64,000 nucleotides of DNA from Corbicula japonica (GCA_038501625.1 JAZAYU010000258.1:124001-188000); one strand, 5' to 3'; positions 45,144-57,175 are shown, counted from the first letter of the stretch. Notes: generated from the letters alone by a model not told the origin. Program-made: numbers and translations.

Positions 45144-47300
45144 TTTTTCTTTAATCTCAAACGTGTAAATTTCTTCTTTTTTATCGAAATAAGTTAACAA
45201 GAGAGGATCTTTAACACCCAATATTAAAATTTACATATAACTATTGTATTAATCATGTTAAACAAAACACATCGTCTTTACACAGTCAGTTATGGGATTC
45301 GGATTAATAGAAAAATCAATTGCTTTGAAAATAATTTTCAATTATGAGTATGTTAAAGGTGGTTGATTCTCATTCCCCGTCGTTATCAAACACACGTTAA
45401 CGATTTATTATTAACTTTGATTAACATATATTTAAGATACAATCAAAATATAATATTATTTACCGACGACTACATTTCTGTGTAGTTGGCATTTCTTTAC
45501 TTTTTGCACGAATCGCGAGGTCATTCACGCGAAACACAGCCGATATTATGTCCTATTAAAACACGTGCATTTTTCTAACTACTCGTACACTCGAATATGT
45601 GACTAAACACTTAAAACAACTTTCAGTCATCTGTATCTATACAGTCTTAATGTCGTTTGAAATACCTGTTTAATAATTTCAACAACTTCCGGTCTAATAT
45701 CGCTTTAATATTGATTTTTGTTTTATGATTGTTTTTGTCTTTCGTAATGTTAATATTTTTTCTTTACACAGGCAAAATGAAAGAATTTATATAACCAGTT
45801 ATGCGAAACATTTGAAACCAATCTTGTTCATTATTTAGTATCAATAAATTAATAAATAACACACTTTAACTGAATGAATACTGTATTTCAAACAAAATGA
45901 CGCATTCAATTATATTATAGTTATGTTAATATTTTCCGATCAGGCATATGTTTTAAACATAAATTTTATACAACAACATGCAAGCGAAAATAAAACTTAT
46001 TTCGGACATTTCGTTATAACTTATCATTTGATTTGTAGATTACTTGTAGATATGAATGTGCTTGTATAGTGCAGAATGTGAAATAATTTTTCTAGTAGTC
46101 TAATCGTAAAATACGTATAATAGAAAAATATTTTACTTATCGATTTGAAGAAAGCTGTGTGCCTGACATGTGTTTTATAGAATTTTTGCCAAATGTATAA
46201 ACTCTATTATAATTGTAATAGATCGTTTGTATCACTAAGACCAAGTTAATAACATACATCGAAGGCAAGAAAAGTAACTTATTTTACACTCTGTATGCGT
46301 CAATCTGATTAAAATCATTTCCTGAAACCCGTTACGCTATCAGGATCTGACTACGAGAAACTAAAACATGCTTTTATCACTAACCCGTTGAACCAATCAG
46401 ATTGTCGCCTATAAAATCGCAAAAGTGAACGTAAAAATAGTATTTTAACTCATGGAAAGTGTTGACAGCTTGCGTAAGACATATTTTACTGGAGATATAT
46501 ATATATATGTGTTTATGTAGTATTGCATGCATTTCTAATGTAATGACATCTTCAGATCATTTTGCGAGCGTTATAAATACGCTTCCTGTGTGGCAATTTC
46601 TAAAAATAGTAATCGGGGGAAAACCGCTATTACTTATGTACAGTGACTGCGGGCCGTCATCAGATCTAACATTTTGTTAGATCTGACTTTAGTGAGATTG
46701 TATATGCGTCTATGAAAAATATAACAGGACGACGTTCTACAAATTCTGAACGTGAAATACAGTCAGTTTCTAGCATTGTTTACTCTTGAGTTTCTTTTAT
46801 GTTTGCTTAAATAATAATAAATTGCATTTCTAGCCTTGGAGAAACGAAGCGCAATTCAGTAAGGATCGCCACCACAGAGAATAAGAAACACAGTGACGGA
46901 TAAAGTAAAAACATTTAATTTGATATATTCTCGATCTAAAATCAATAGCGCACCGAACACTTATAAATGTATTAAATACATGCACAATTATTGTTCATAC
47001 TGACAGCATAGCATCGTATAAGCTTAAGCATGCTGAAAGTGGAATCAGAATTTTCCTAAGGGGAATACTTCAAGCTGGAGATCCTTTATTTAAAGAAATA
47101 TCTTATTCCACATTCAAGCCTATACGTTGAAAATGCGGTACTGTTAGCTTTATGGGTGCTTTTTGTGCCAAATAAAACAAACTCGTATACACAACTGAAT
47201 AAGGAAATGCCGCAATAAATTTTTATGTTACTCTCTTCTTGTTATTCAAACAGTTAAAGAACTTAACATTTAACGGTTCATGAAAACTTGGTTTTGATCA
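45144..47300. other. Intergenic, no gene seen
   Basis: AT-rich sequence with an (AT)n patch at 46496-46507. No supported feature. Confidence 0.35.
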
Positions 47301-47309
47301 ATATCATTT

Positions 47310-47395
47310 CCATTGGAAATTTCATCAAAAGAAAATATTCCAGTCGGATTCATTCCTATCGGAAATACTCAATTCTGTCGGAATTCAAAATAGAT
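47310..47395. repeat. TTCCGATCGGAA-word cluster
   Basis: CATTGGAAATT, TTCCAGTCGGATTCATTCC, CCTATCGGAAAT and TCTGTCGGAATTC are degenerate versions of the palindromic word. They may be the outer end of the element in the 47.3-47.9 kb block. Confidence 0.5.
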
Positions 47396-47496
47396 CAGAT
47401 CAGAAAATATGGTGAATATTCTAGTAAGACAACAGTTAAACAAATCGTTTTTTTTAATATAATACAATAACCAAGTATTATGACGATAAAAGTCAG

Positions 47497-47898
47497 AGAT
47501 ATAAGGATAATTATCTATATTTATGTAATGAGTCATTTTGACGAAAACATTAAACGATGTTGACGATTACAACAATGTCAAGTTGTCAATCATGACCACG
47601 AGAGTCAGATTTTGTCAACAAAATATAATAAAAATAACTTACTTACAGAATAGTGAGTGTATATATAAAATGCTATTTACATTTTGTTTTTCTTTAATCA
47701 CAATCTTTTTTTTTTCATTTTCACAAGGAAACACAACAACTGACTTTACTGACTGGAAATTATAAATACGACATAAGTTGCGATTAAAATAAATGTTCGG
47801 AATAACTTTTCCCACAGGACTGATTCCGCTCGGAAAGATAAATACAAAATGAATTCCGATAGGAATTAAATAAACACAGGAAACATTCCGATCGGAAT
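47497..47898 (+). repeat. 402-bp direct repeat, copy 1
   Basis: From AGATATAAGGATAATTATCT to AAACATTCCGATCGGAAT it aligns base for base, without evident gaps, to 49737-50138 with a few percent differences. It ends inside a TTCCGATCGGAA-word array. Confidence 0.9.
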
Positions 47899-49736
47899 TT
47901 TTCAAACTAACAGTTCTATTATGCGTATCCATAATCGTACGAGACCATGTGACTATCCTAATTTCATACAGATTTTAACCGAATTATTATTCTTGTATTA
48001 AACCGATCTTTTTTGTTTAATAATCATTATCTTCAAAATAATATAAGTTAAAACGTAACTTTTACATCAAATCTGAGATGATGGTAATTAAAACACACTA
48101 CTGTATACTATTACTTGTTCACAATTTTTTCCAGAAATATATTGATTATTCTTGAATTACATGTTTCTCTCTTTTTTAAATACAATAGTTATCGTTAAAT
48201 TTAGATGAAATAACAACAATAACTCTATGAATTTAAAGTTTCATATTAAGTTTCGTCGTCTTATCGGTACATCAAAATGGGTACCTATGTTTACTTACTT
48301 GTGTTAATTTTGATCTCAACTATGTTCTAATCGTTGTGGTTCCGTTACTGCGCATTAACCGGCTAAAACCCGAGACTGCAATATTTCATGTCAAAAAATA
48401 AATATTTCAAAACGTTTCTATCCTTTTTTATTTTAATAAGCAATAAGTTGTTGTTAGTCAATTACATTTGCATAACGCACGGATACATGTTTAACTTCTA
48501 TATCACCGGCAGAATATGATCTCTTGGTCAGCAGACCTGCAATCGGTTGAGAACTCATTTTAGAAGAGAACATGTTTTATCAACAAACATAATTTGCTTA
48601 TTGATGAACTCTGATGTAGTTCGGATAGAATTACTAGAATCTTAAACTGCAATTTAAGCAAAAGTATGATTGTTGATGTGAAACAAAAACGTGTACAAAA
48701 CTTTAATTTTAATATGTTTAATTATAACAACATTATTAAAGTGCTTAAGTATGAACGCGCAATGGAAAGGTTTTATTGTGTCGTTAAAATTACGGGGATA
48801 GGGGTAAAGGTGAGCGTAATAACGCAAAAACGAAGTCGGTGACCCCCTTTTTTATTTGTCAAACATTTTCAAAATAAAATTTACAAACGAATTATGCAAA
48901 ATCATCAAAATTTTATTGATCATATTTTTCGCAATTCCGAAATTTTAGTAAAACTCCACGTCATTTTTCAGGTCGAAACGGCGCTTTTCGGCGACGTCAC
49001 GCGTACATCTTGGGTGTAAACTCATGAAAGTTACATCAGTGGAAAGAGAATTTAATTCTGTACAATATTATTAAAACAGAAAACGGAACATTCGAAAGAT
49101 ATAATTAAAGATACAGCAGAAAACATTCAGTAACGGTTCTTTTGACGTCATGTCCAAAAACTGCCGTTAGTAGACATCTTTAAAGATCTGTATCTTTGAG
49201 ACAAAATAAAATATTTTTACAAGATATTCTGTTCCATATCGGAAATATGATCAATAACTGCATGCAAATTTTCATGAAAAAACTTGAAAGTTGAAAAATC
49301 GGCGCATTCCACCTTAACTCGGTATTTAACGCGTTATTTTCAAATCAATAACATTCCATAATCTGCATTGTATGGTCTCAACATGAAAGAATGAGGTTGA
49401 CCTTTAACGAGAAAATAACCGACAGGACTGAAAAGAATCAGTAAGTCTGACAAGTCTTCTTAGAATATAAATCAAGAAGTATGTCAAGTTAAAAAATAAA
49501 AGCAGGATTGAGAAATTTAATAAAGAATTTCACCTCTTCAATGATTCATATTGGAGATAACTTCATATAATAAATGCAATATATATATTACACACATACA
49601 AGTACAACATGTATTATGTGACGGCTGTGTTAGTTCATGCGTCAGTGTCTGTGTGAGCACAAGGAAGGCCTTCAATCTATATCAGTTTGCTGTATTTCTT
49701 GATCAGCAATATAGTATTAAAACGGATAAATAATGG
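47899..49736. other. Spacer between the direct repeats
   Basis: 1.84 kb without a gene. The 48760-49320 part has a distinct composition (GGTGACCCCCTTTTTT, GACGTCACGCG, CGGCGCATTCCACCTTAA) and looks like another interspersed repeat, but no second copy is in the window to prove it. Confidence 0.4.
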
Positions 49737-50138
49737 AGATATATGGATAATTATCTATATTTATGTAATGCGTCATTTTGACGAAAACATTAAACGATGT
49801 TGTCGATTACAACAATGTCAAGTTGTCAGTCATGACCACGAGAGTCAGATTTTGTCAACAAAGTATAATAAAAATAACTTACTTACAGAATAGTGAGTGT
49901 ATATTTAGAATAATATTTGCATTTTGTTTTTCTTTAATCACAATCTTTTTTTTTTCATTTTCATAAGAAAACACAACAGCTGACCTTACTAACTGGATAT
50001 TATAAATACGACATAAGTTGCGATTAAAATAAATGTTCGGAATAACTTTTCCCATAGGACTGATTCCGCTCGGAAAGATAAAAGCAACACAAATTCCGAT
50101 AGGAATTCAACGAACGCAGGAAACATTCCGATCGGAAT
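49737..50138 (+). repeat. 402-bp direct repeat, copy 2
   Basis: Second copy of 47497-47898, same orientation, 2240 bp downstream. It runs directly into a dense TTCCGATCGGAA array. Confidence 0.9.
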
Positions 50139-50460
50139 CACCTCTTCCGATCGGAATTTTTCCGAATGGAAAAAATTCCGACCGGAAAAATTCCGATCGG
50201 AAAATTTTCCGATAGGAAAATTCAGGATTCCGATCGGAAAATGTCGATTCCGATCGGAATCGAAGTTTGACATTGAATTTATTTTCCAATTTTCTCGAAA
50301 ACTAAACAAGATAAGGCATTGAAACATTCCAGTGTTTCTATTTAATTCACGTGTAATCACCCGATAAAAAAACCGCAAGAAAATCGATAAAATAAAAAAA
50401 AAGTTTTCGGAAAATATAATATTCCGAAAATTCACAGGATCGTGTTATACCAAATCCATG
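50036..50460 (-). mobile_element. TTCCGATCGGAA-word element, copy B
   Basis: Between 50089 and 50262 the palindrome TTCCGATCGGAA and near-versions occur at least nine times, often 10-20 bp apart. The outer block at 50400-50440 (AGTTTTCGGAAAATATAATA then TTCCGAAAATTCAC) is the inverse of 27069-27117, defining a shared terminus with copy A. Confidence 0.6.
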
Positions 50461-51424
50461 GTATTTGATCTTATCGATCTTAAATTTGGTCTGAATAGAC
50501 TGATATTGATATCGTTCCCAATCTATCAACCAAAACAATAGACATAAACATTATGTTTATGCAGTGTAGACCCTCTTTTTTTTGGGGGGGGGGAGGGGGG
50601 CGGACCGTTTCTTCAAATTTATTTTATAAAACAGGGTCAGTCTTCATAGCCCCTGTGGTGTAGATTTGCTCGTGTGCCATGTGTTTTTATAAGAATAAAT
50701 AAAATATATCTCGTACCTCGTATTCAGTTTTCAGCTATTTACTCTCACAAACAATATCTTCGACTGCCATGAGCTAACATGTCTAAATGACGAACATGAC
50801 CAGTGACAAAAAACTCTTACACAAAACTGAATTGTGGCTGGTCTACGCTAAGCTCAGTGTGTCTCACTCTGTGAGTGACTGAAAATTGCGAGGTCCATTT
50901 CACAATTCAACTTCACATAAAAGTTGGTTCTCAGCAGCCTTAAATCTTGTTTTCAAGAAAAACTCCATGCATCTGATTTTTCCGTCACTGGGCCTTATGC
51001 TCCATTGAATTTAAACGCCTAATAATCCACTGACAAGCTACCGTTCAGTAGTTTTCAACTTGATTTCCTCAGTCTAAAAATGGCCGATTGCTAGTATTGC
51101 CATTGGTTACAACGAACGACAACCTACTCTCTAAACTAACGATTTAGTTTTTTAGCTTTCCAAAATGCTAGTCCGATAATAATGCTTACGAATAATAAGT
51201 TTTAATTTTTAAAGATATTTTGCAATTAGAGTTTTATATAAAAAAGCCAATAAACAAAATTTGTCAAAACAATACTTTGCCGTAAGTTTTTACCGGTCAG
51301 GTTTTTTCCCGTGTTTTCATTGCCTTATGCTGTGCACAGCCGGTAACCAGAGAAACGGAACAGGACAACGAAAAAAAACTCGTTAATGAATGGGCATTCC
51401 TGCGACCTTAAGACGAGCTTAACG
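50461..51424. other. Intergenic, G-rich tract
   Basis: G-rich run at 50584-50601; otherwise AT-rich with no gene seen. Confidence 0.35.
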
Positions 51425-51447
51425 CTCGGGTCGCTTCGCGACCCGAG
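51425..51447. repeat. Perfect GC-rich hairpin
   Basis: CTCGGGTCGC, loop TTC, GCGACCCGAG: a 10-bp stem with a 3-base loop, directly before the (ATT)n tract that borders the next element. Confidence 0.9.
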
Positions 51448-51457
51448 CTAGAGCTCG

Positions 51458-51458
51458 A

Positions 51459-51510
<52 letters not shown>
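51458..51510. repeat. (ATT)n microsatellite, left border
   Basis: About 53 bases of ATT repeats ending at TACCCCCACA. Confidence 0.95.
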
Positions 51511-52796
51511 CCCCCACAAACGAAGTTTGAGGGGGTATATAGGAGTGAGCTTGTTGGTCTGTCGGTCTGTTGGTCTGTCGGTCTGTTAGTCTGTCGGTCG
51601 GATTATTCGTTTCCGGATGATAACTAATGAAAGGCTTGATAGAATTAAATAATTTTTGGTACACAGATATATCATCATAAGATACAGGTCAAGTTCGATT
51701 TTAGAGCTGTTGGGGTCAGTGTCAAGGTCACTGTTACTAAAAATAGAAAAATGGTTTCCGGATGATAACTCATGTAACACTTCACAGATTAAATCCTTCT
51801 TTGGTAAATAGATATAGATGTAACATCACAAGATACAGGTCAAGTTCGACTTTGGGGCTGGTGGGGTCAATGTCAAGGTCAGTATTACTAAAAATAGAAA
51901 AAATGGTTTCCGGATGATAAATCATGAAACACTTCACAGATTAAATCCATTTTTGGTAAATAGATGTAACATCAGAAGATACAGGTCGAGTTTGACTTTG
52001 TGGCCTGTGGGGTCAATGTCAAGGTCACTTTTACTTAAAATAGAAAAATTGTTTCTGGACTATAACTCATGAAATACTTCATAGATTTAATTATTTTTTG
52101 GGACACAGATGTTACATAACAAGATATTGGTTAGGTTTGACTTTGGGGCCTGTGGGTTCAAGGTCAAGGTCACTGTTATTTAAACTTCAAAACTTTTCAC
52201 TCAGTAATATAGCTTGGAATGAGATTCTTAAATGAAATTTGGTGTATTGGTGGTTTTTGTGAAGATGACTGTTGGGATTCAAAGTAAGGCCTGTGGGGTC
52301 AAGGTCACTGTTACTAAAAATAGAAAAAACTGTATGCTCAATAACTTTGGTTCGGAATGAGATATTGTGATTAAAATTGCTTTATAGGTAGTGTCTGTGA
52401 AGACGAAACTTGGTATTGAAATTGGTCACTGTTCACTGTTTCTAAAAATAGAAAAAATCGTTTGTAGATAATTTCTCATGAAAAGCTTCACATATGTAAT
52501 CTATTTTTGCCACACAGTTGTTAGATAAAAGTTTAGTGAAGGTCACTGTTACTTACATATTCAAACCATTTCTGCTCAATAAGTTTAGAAGGATTGAGAT
52601 ATTGTGATGAAACTTGCTGTATATGTGGCTATAGTGGTGAAATATTAACCTGCCCATTTTGCATACATTATTCGGTGGTTGGTTGTGATATTTTGAACTT
52701 TATCACCAAAGCGTGAAAGTCGTCATTACCTCAACGGGAAATCCATTACTCATGCAGTATATAGGTGTCTTCTTTCCGCTAGGCAGGTATGAAAGC

Positions 52797-52866
52797 GGAA
52801 TGGCTCAGTGGTAAAGGGCAGCATTCAAACGCTTAAGGTATGTGGTTCGAGTCCTGCTAGTGCCAT
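52797..52866 (+). other. tRNA-like sequence with A and B boxes
   Basis: TGGCTCAGTGG is a strong A box and GGTTCGAGTCC a strong B box, about 31 bp apart. The acceptor and T stems do not pair well, so this is probably a SINE head or tRNA-derived promoter, not a charged tRNA. Confidence 0.55.
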
Positions 52867-53170
52867 TTTTGTTTTATACTTTTTTAAGTTAAATCGTTTA
52901 TTTATATAAAGTTTCACGTTTTTGTTATTTTCCACGTGGAAACCGTTGTTAATTTGCAGAGGACAGCAGCGATGATGACGACAGTGACAGTGGCACCGAC
53001 ACCGCAAGTAAAATAGAACTGCTGTGATATGTTTGAAATATTTTTACTGATATAATTTGTGACATGGAAATATCAATATTACAATAAAAAGTCCATAAAA
53101 ATAAATCAATAAAGCCAAAAAACCCATAATATTAAAAAAAAAATACACAAATAAACAACAAAAATATTAT

Positions 53171-53262
53171 AGGTCCAAGTACGACTCGAACCCGCGCCAA
53201 GCGGAAAAAAATGGTCGTTTGCTATTTTCTGCCTTCCTACCAACTGCGCTATAGACGCATGT
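53171..53262 (-). other. tRNA-like sequence with A and B boxes, minus strand
   Basis: The reverse complement reads GCGTCTATAGCGCAGTTGGT (A box TAGCGCAGTTGG) and, about 50 bp on, GCGCGGGTTCGAGTCG (B box). The spacing is longer than in a standard tRNA, with an A/T-rich insert. The downstream tail ATTTTTGTTGTTTA resembles the tail of the plus-strand copy (ATTTTTGTTTTATA). Confidence 0.55.
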
Positions 53263-53526
53263 GGAAGTGAATGCAGTTTCAAAGATATACATACAAATGC
53301 AAAAGACCAGTCCAAAATAGCAAGGATATCCCCGTCTCAAAATAGCACGTTCAACCACTGTGTATATATGCATAATGGGCAGGTTAATATTTCACCACTA
53401 TACCGTGAAGACGACACTTTGGATTGAATGTGGGGCACATTATGCCATTGATTCGAAGCATTTCCAGTTCAATTATCAAGCACACATGTGGGGGTATTTA
53501 ATCACTTTCAGTGATAATTCTAGTTA

Positions 53527-53537
53527 TTTTATTATTA

Positions 53538-53598
<61 letters not shown>
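53527..53598. repeat. (ATT)n microsatellite, right border
   Basis: About 70 bases of ATT repeats just outside the right tip of the tandem-repeat element. Confidence 0.95.
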
Positions 53599-54269
53599 GA
53601 GATTATGTATTACTTAGATATCATATTGTATTTTCCTAACTATTGTGTGTGTGCATGTCTAAAAAAGCTAATTTTAAATTTTAATTTTTATTGTGATACT
53701 GGAAAATGTCCTTAGTTCAGCAATCAAATTTAAATTGTTAACTTGAGTTAAAAAATTGCGTTGGATTATAAATGCGCTATCAGTTGGGTTTGGCATTTTA
53801 GATGGTTTACCAAGTGTAATATGCAATATTTAAATATACAGCTTAATTAACGGTGAAAATATATGTAAGTCATTTGACATGTTTAGGTCTTTCTCTTTGT
53901 GATCACCAAGAATAACCATAATGACAAAGTGCGCGTACGATTCTGACCGCCGCGAAATTAAAACATCTTTATTTCATACGTAATCAAATATAGCCGAACG
54001 ACCATGAAGAAAGGTCATGAATAATCTTGTTGTGCTCTCCGACATATTCATGCAGCAACAATTTACATGTATATTCATACTCAGATGTAACACTGATGAT
54101 TTTCTACATACTTGTGAACAAAATGTATAATTTTGTTGTTCTTTACAATTTAAGACAAAATTAAATATAGGCTTCAAAAGTCTGTGTGATAAGGATAAAA
54201 GAGAATTCACTTGATTCAAACGTTATGGATAGGGATAGATACTTCCTCCATGTCATACAAATAAAAAAT
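53599..54269. other. Intergenic, no feature seen
   Basis: AT-rich, no supported gene. Confidence 0.35.
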
Positions 54270-54445
54270 ATTTAAATCTCATGTCAAAAAGACGAGAAAG
54301 AGAGAGCATGGTGTAGAAATGATTTCAAAACAGACATAAAAGATACAAAAAAGAGAACCCCTGGGATTACTGCCTGGGAACGGTCGATAGCAAAACAATT
54401 TGCCATTGGGGATTTAAACAAGGTCCTAGGGTGCATTGATTAGAA
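54270..54445 (-). repeat. Penelope-like 3'-tail fragment
   Basis: The reverse complement reads CACCCTAGGACCTTGTTTAA, CCCCAATGGCAAATTG, GACCGTTCCCAGGCAGTAAT and ACACCATGCTCTCTC, parallel to 21027-21185. Confidence 0.65.
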
Positions 54446-55109
54446 TAATATTATTACAAACATAATGCGTTGCGAGAAATTTTACTTCGTTATGTTATTA
54501 TCTTAGTAAAAGAATAATTATTTGATCTTAACACCTAAACCGTAGCCGTTGAAAATGGCCTGACAATTAACCGGATTTTTTCTTCTAAATTTATTAATCA
54601 TAATATGTTGTCAAACAAATTATTTTGGTAGTTGAATTTATTCTTAATGTTCGTAACAATTTAAACCGAAATATTCCTTAATAATATATAAACAAAAGAA
54701 GTATTATCAGGTGATCTTATGCTTGGCCAAATCGCCCTACTAAATCACAAAAACTAATTCAAAACAAAACAAAGCAATATATATCCCAAACTACGTTTTT
54801 GAATATTTTATAATTTATTTATAATTGATTGTATTATATTAACTGCATTTGCTTCAACGCCACTTTACGGTGCAATATCGAAAATGTCGATTTGATATTT
54901 GATTTGATCTTCAAACCCAACACCATGTACATAAAATATACATACAATTATAATCTTACATTTTATAACATTATTATTTCATTTTGTGTAAATATAAGAT
55001 ATTTTTGCGGCTGTATTTTCATTTTTCGCTAATTTTACAATTTCGATTTTTTTGGTAGATTACAATACAAGTCAAACGATCCTTAATAATATGCATATAT
55101 GGAATATTT
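54446..55109. other. Intergenic, no feature seen
   Basis: AT-rich; nothing supported. Confidence 0.35.
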
Positions 55110-55245
55110 TACCAGTATGCAATCTGTAGGTTTGTATTTGTCGAGTTGGGTATGTTAACAATGTCACGCGAGACCCAATGTCGAGCGTGATTTGGTTTAC
55201 ATACGCAACGAGAAATAATACAAACCTACAGATTGCATACTGGTA
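55110..55245. mobile_element. 136-bp MITE
   Basis: TACCAGTATGCAATCTGTAG then GTTTGTATT is mirrored by AATACAAACCTACAGATTGC then ATACTGGTA. The centre holds CACGCGAGACCC and GTCGAGCGTG. There is no ORF. Confidence 0.85.
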
Positions 55246-55714
55246 TAATGTTCATTTTATTATATACGCTTACTTTACTCCAAATCAAATGAGCACTAAA
55301 TCAATGACAGTAATGAATGGTGAAATGTGATGTAAGCAATTACGTCACAATAAACCATAAATCTCTACGTCATCGAACAAATGTTTACATTTTCAAGCGC
55401 CATGATCGATCCTGTCAGATAAAGAATTATTTAACTTTCAAATATCTGAAGGACTAAAAGAAATAACAGCAAAATTTGGACACGACCCGAAGATGCTGGA
55501 AGTGTTTACCGTGGTATTCGATATGTCACTGAATGTCAGTTAACTCAGCATTTGCACATTGCAAATTGTGAAAAAATAAACATTACAATTTTGTATTAAT
55601 AACTTAATAAAAGCAATTTTTAACATTCCACCTTACGTACAATGACAATGGGGTCATTTCTTGACACACTTAGTCCATGTATTTCAGCTTATTATGACTC
55701 ACCCATTTTTAAAA
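55246..55714. other. Intergenic with one protein-like frame
   Basis: 55406-55540 carries KELFNFQISEGLKEITAKFG then HDPKMLEVFTVVFD before TAA, a short frame of protein-like composition that I cannot assign. Nothing else. Confidence 0.2.
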
Positions 55715-56800
55715 GTCAGGTACGTTATATGTTTTATACATCACCTTCATTTCAATGATATTCATTTGAGTCGACCAATTAATTCGTTTTTCAATGTACA
55801 GTTGTATGACAAAGATACTATGGACAGTATCTTTGTATTGGGAAAGGCTTAATAAAATATTAAATATATTTTAAGGTATACATGTAAAATACAACTCCTA
55901 CGTGATCACAGACAAACAATAAATACCAGAACTTTGCAAAATCAGTTGAAATAAAAACAAAGCCAATTTCATATGACATTTCCTTGTAATTTATACACTT
56001 CAATTCTTATTCATAGGAAAGCAAATCGTTTTTGCGGACACACTGCATTATTTTAGCTTTAAAATGTACCTTAAACATGTACATATTTTTAACGTAACTT
56101 GCCAACAATTACAACTATTCAAAACTTGAACTGTTCAAACAGTTGAAAAGTTACATAGTCGTATATACAATTGGATTGCTGTAATTGTAATAAACTAAGT
56201 ATATTTCTAACTATATCATTGAAAGTAATGAATCTAACCTCGATTTGTAAAACAGTTAACGTACCTGACATGGTGCTAATCGGTTGTGTTTGTGCTCAAA
56301 TATTTCTGTTGTAACAGATGTATAAGGGCAAAATATGTGTGCATACGTTAGATAGTGCCAAGAAAATGAAGAAGTAGGGGAAATAAGCTTTTTATTTAAA
56401 GAATCGTGTTGCATGTACACGTACCTGACATAAACGTACTTGACAGTCAATTTTCAATTTTCTGCTATGCAATCAATATATAAACTGCCACTAAGGCATG
56501 TTTTACTTCAACAAAAAGATAAGACTGCATGAAAAACGAAGAACAATGATTCGGAAATATAAATTCAAAACTACGGACGAGCAAGTCAGTATACTATTTA
56601 ACGTACCTGACAAATTCTAACGTCCCACCTGTAATTTTATTTTTTCTCAATTAATCTTAGATTTGGTGATTCGACGATTGCATTTTAGTTTGTTTCATTC
56701 CACATAATTATATATTAAGATTTAGTAAGCCAAAGTTTAATGTTTATTGATGACGTCTACGTTTGTTAAAGTAAGGTTAAAAGCATTTAACGTTCCTGAC
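55715..56800. promoter_or_regulatory. Cluster of TAACGTACCTGACA motifs
   Basis: TTAACGTACCTGACA at 56256-56270; ACACGTACCTGACA at 56417-56430; AAACGTACTTGACA at 56432-56445; TTTAACGTACCTGACA at 56597-56612; TTTAACGTTCCTGAC at 56786-56800; and one inverted copy, GTCAGGTACGTTA, at 55715-55727. The sequence between sites is not conserved, unlike a tandem duplication. Function unknown: it could be a binding-site array or relics of a word-type repeat. Confidence 0.45.
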
Positions 56801-57170
56801 CAGTATATTTGCGACAATCATTTCACAAATCTCGGTTAGTCAGTTTATCGGAGAATTGTATAATTTTAAGTTACTTCGAATAAACTAAACCATACCCGTT
56901 AAAACATGGCCTAACATCGGTGTTTTGTTTCTTATTAAGCTGAAGGTTTACGTTAATATTTATATAGACCCATTTGCGACAGACGATTTCTAGGAATTTT
57001 CGGCTATTCAGATGTCAAATATGTCGATATGAATAATTATAATTCAATTCTGGTGTTCGTATGATGTTTGCTATATATTAACCATATCGAAATACCAGTT
57101 GAACCAACATTTCTTGCTTATATCACTCAGAGAAATGACTGCGACATGAAAAAAGTGAAAATGTCATTTT
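56801..57170. other. Intergenic, flank of the LTR element
   Basis: AT-rich, no gene seen. Confidence 0.35.
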
Positions 57171-57175
57171 ATCTG
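57171..57175. repeat. Target duplication ATCTG, left
   Basis: Matches 61844-61848; 5 bp is usual for Ty3/gypsy integrases. Confidence 0.9.

Larger units (their letters stand above)
52630..53402. mobile_element. TIR element with two convergent tRNA-like sequences, inserted in the 51.5-53.5 kb element
   Basis: TATAGTGGTGAAATATTAAC then CTGCCCATTTTGCATACAT (52630-52668) is mirrored at 53364-53402 with two differences. TATA lies at both borders and may be the duplicated target. Joining the outer flanks (GTGGC and CCGTGAAGACG) restores the host element pattern TAGGTAGTGTCTGTGAAGACG, which supports insertion. The interior carries tRNA-like sequences facing each other. Confidence 0.7.
51511..53505 (+). 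mobile_element. Tandem-repeat DNA element (~145-bp units) between (ATT)n tracts
   Basis: It starts TACCCCCACAAACGAAGTTT, a hairpin with TTGAGGGGGTATA, and ends near CACATGTGGGGGTATTTAA, an inverted tip. GTCAAGGTCACTGTTACTAA, AATAGAAAAATGGTTTCCGG and ACAAGATACAGGTCAAGTT recur with starts of the first near 51719, 51868, 52016, 52160 and 52300, so units are ~140-150 bp. GGTCTGTC repeats mark the head. No convincing ORF. It is interrupted by the TIR element at 52630-53402. Confidence 0.6.

Noticed and set aside
47497..50138. LTR pair of a retrotransposon
   Set aside because: The direct repeats lack TG..CA borders, no PBS or PPT was found beside them, and the spacer has no coding sequence; kept only as a direct repeat.
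51700..52340. Regular ~145-bp repeats considered as a CRISPR or coding repeat
   Set aside because: Whole units are homologous rather than repeat plus spacer, and stops occur in all frames.
52797..52866. Functional tRNA gene
   Set aside because: A and B boxes are good, but acceptor and T stems do not pair, so a tRNA-derived repeat is more likely.
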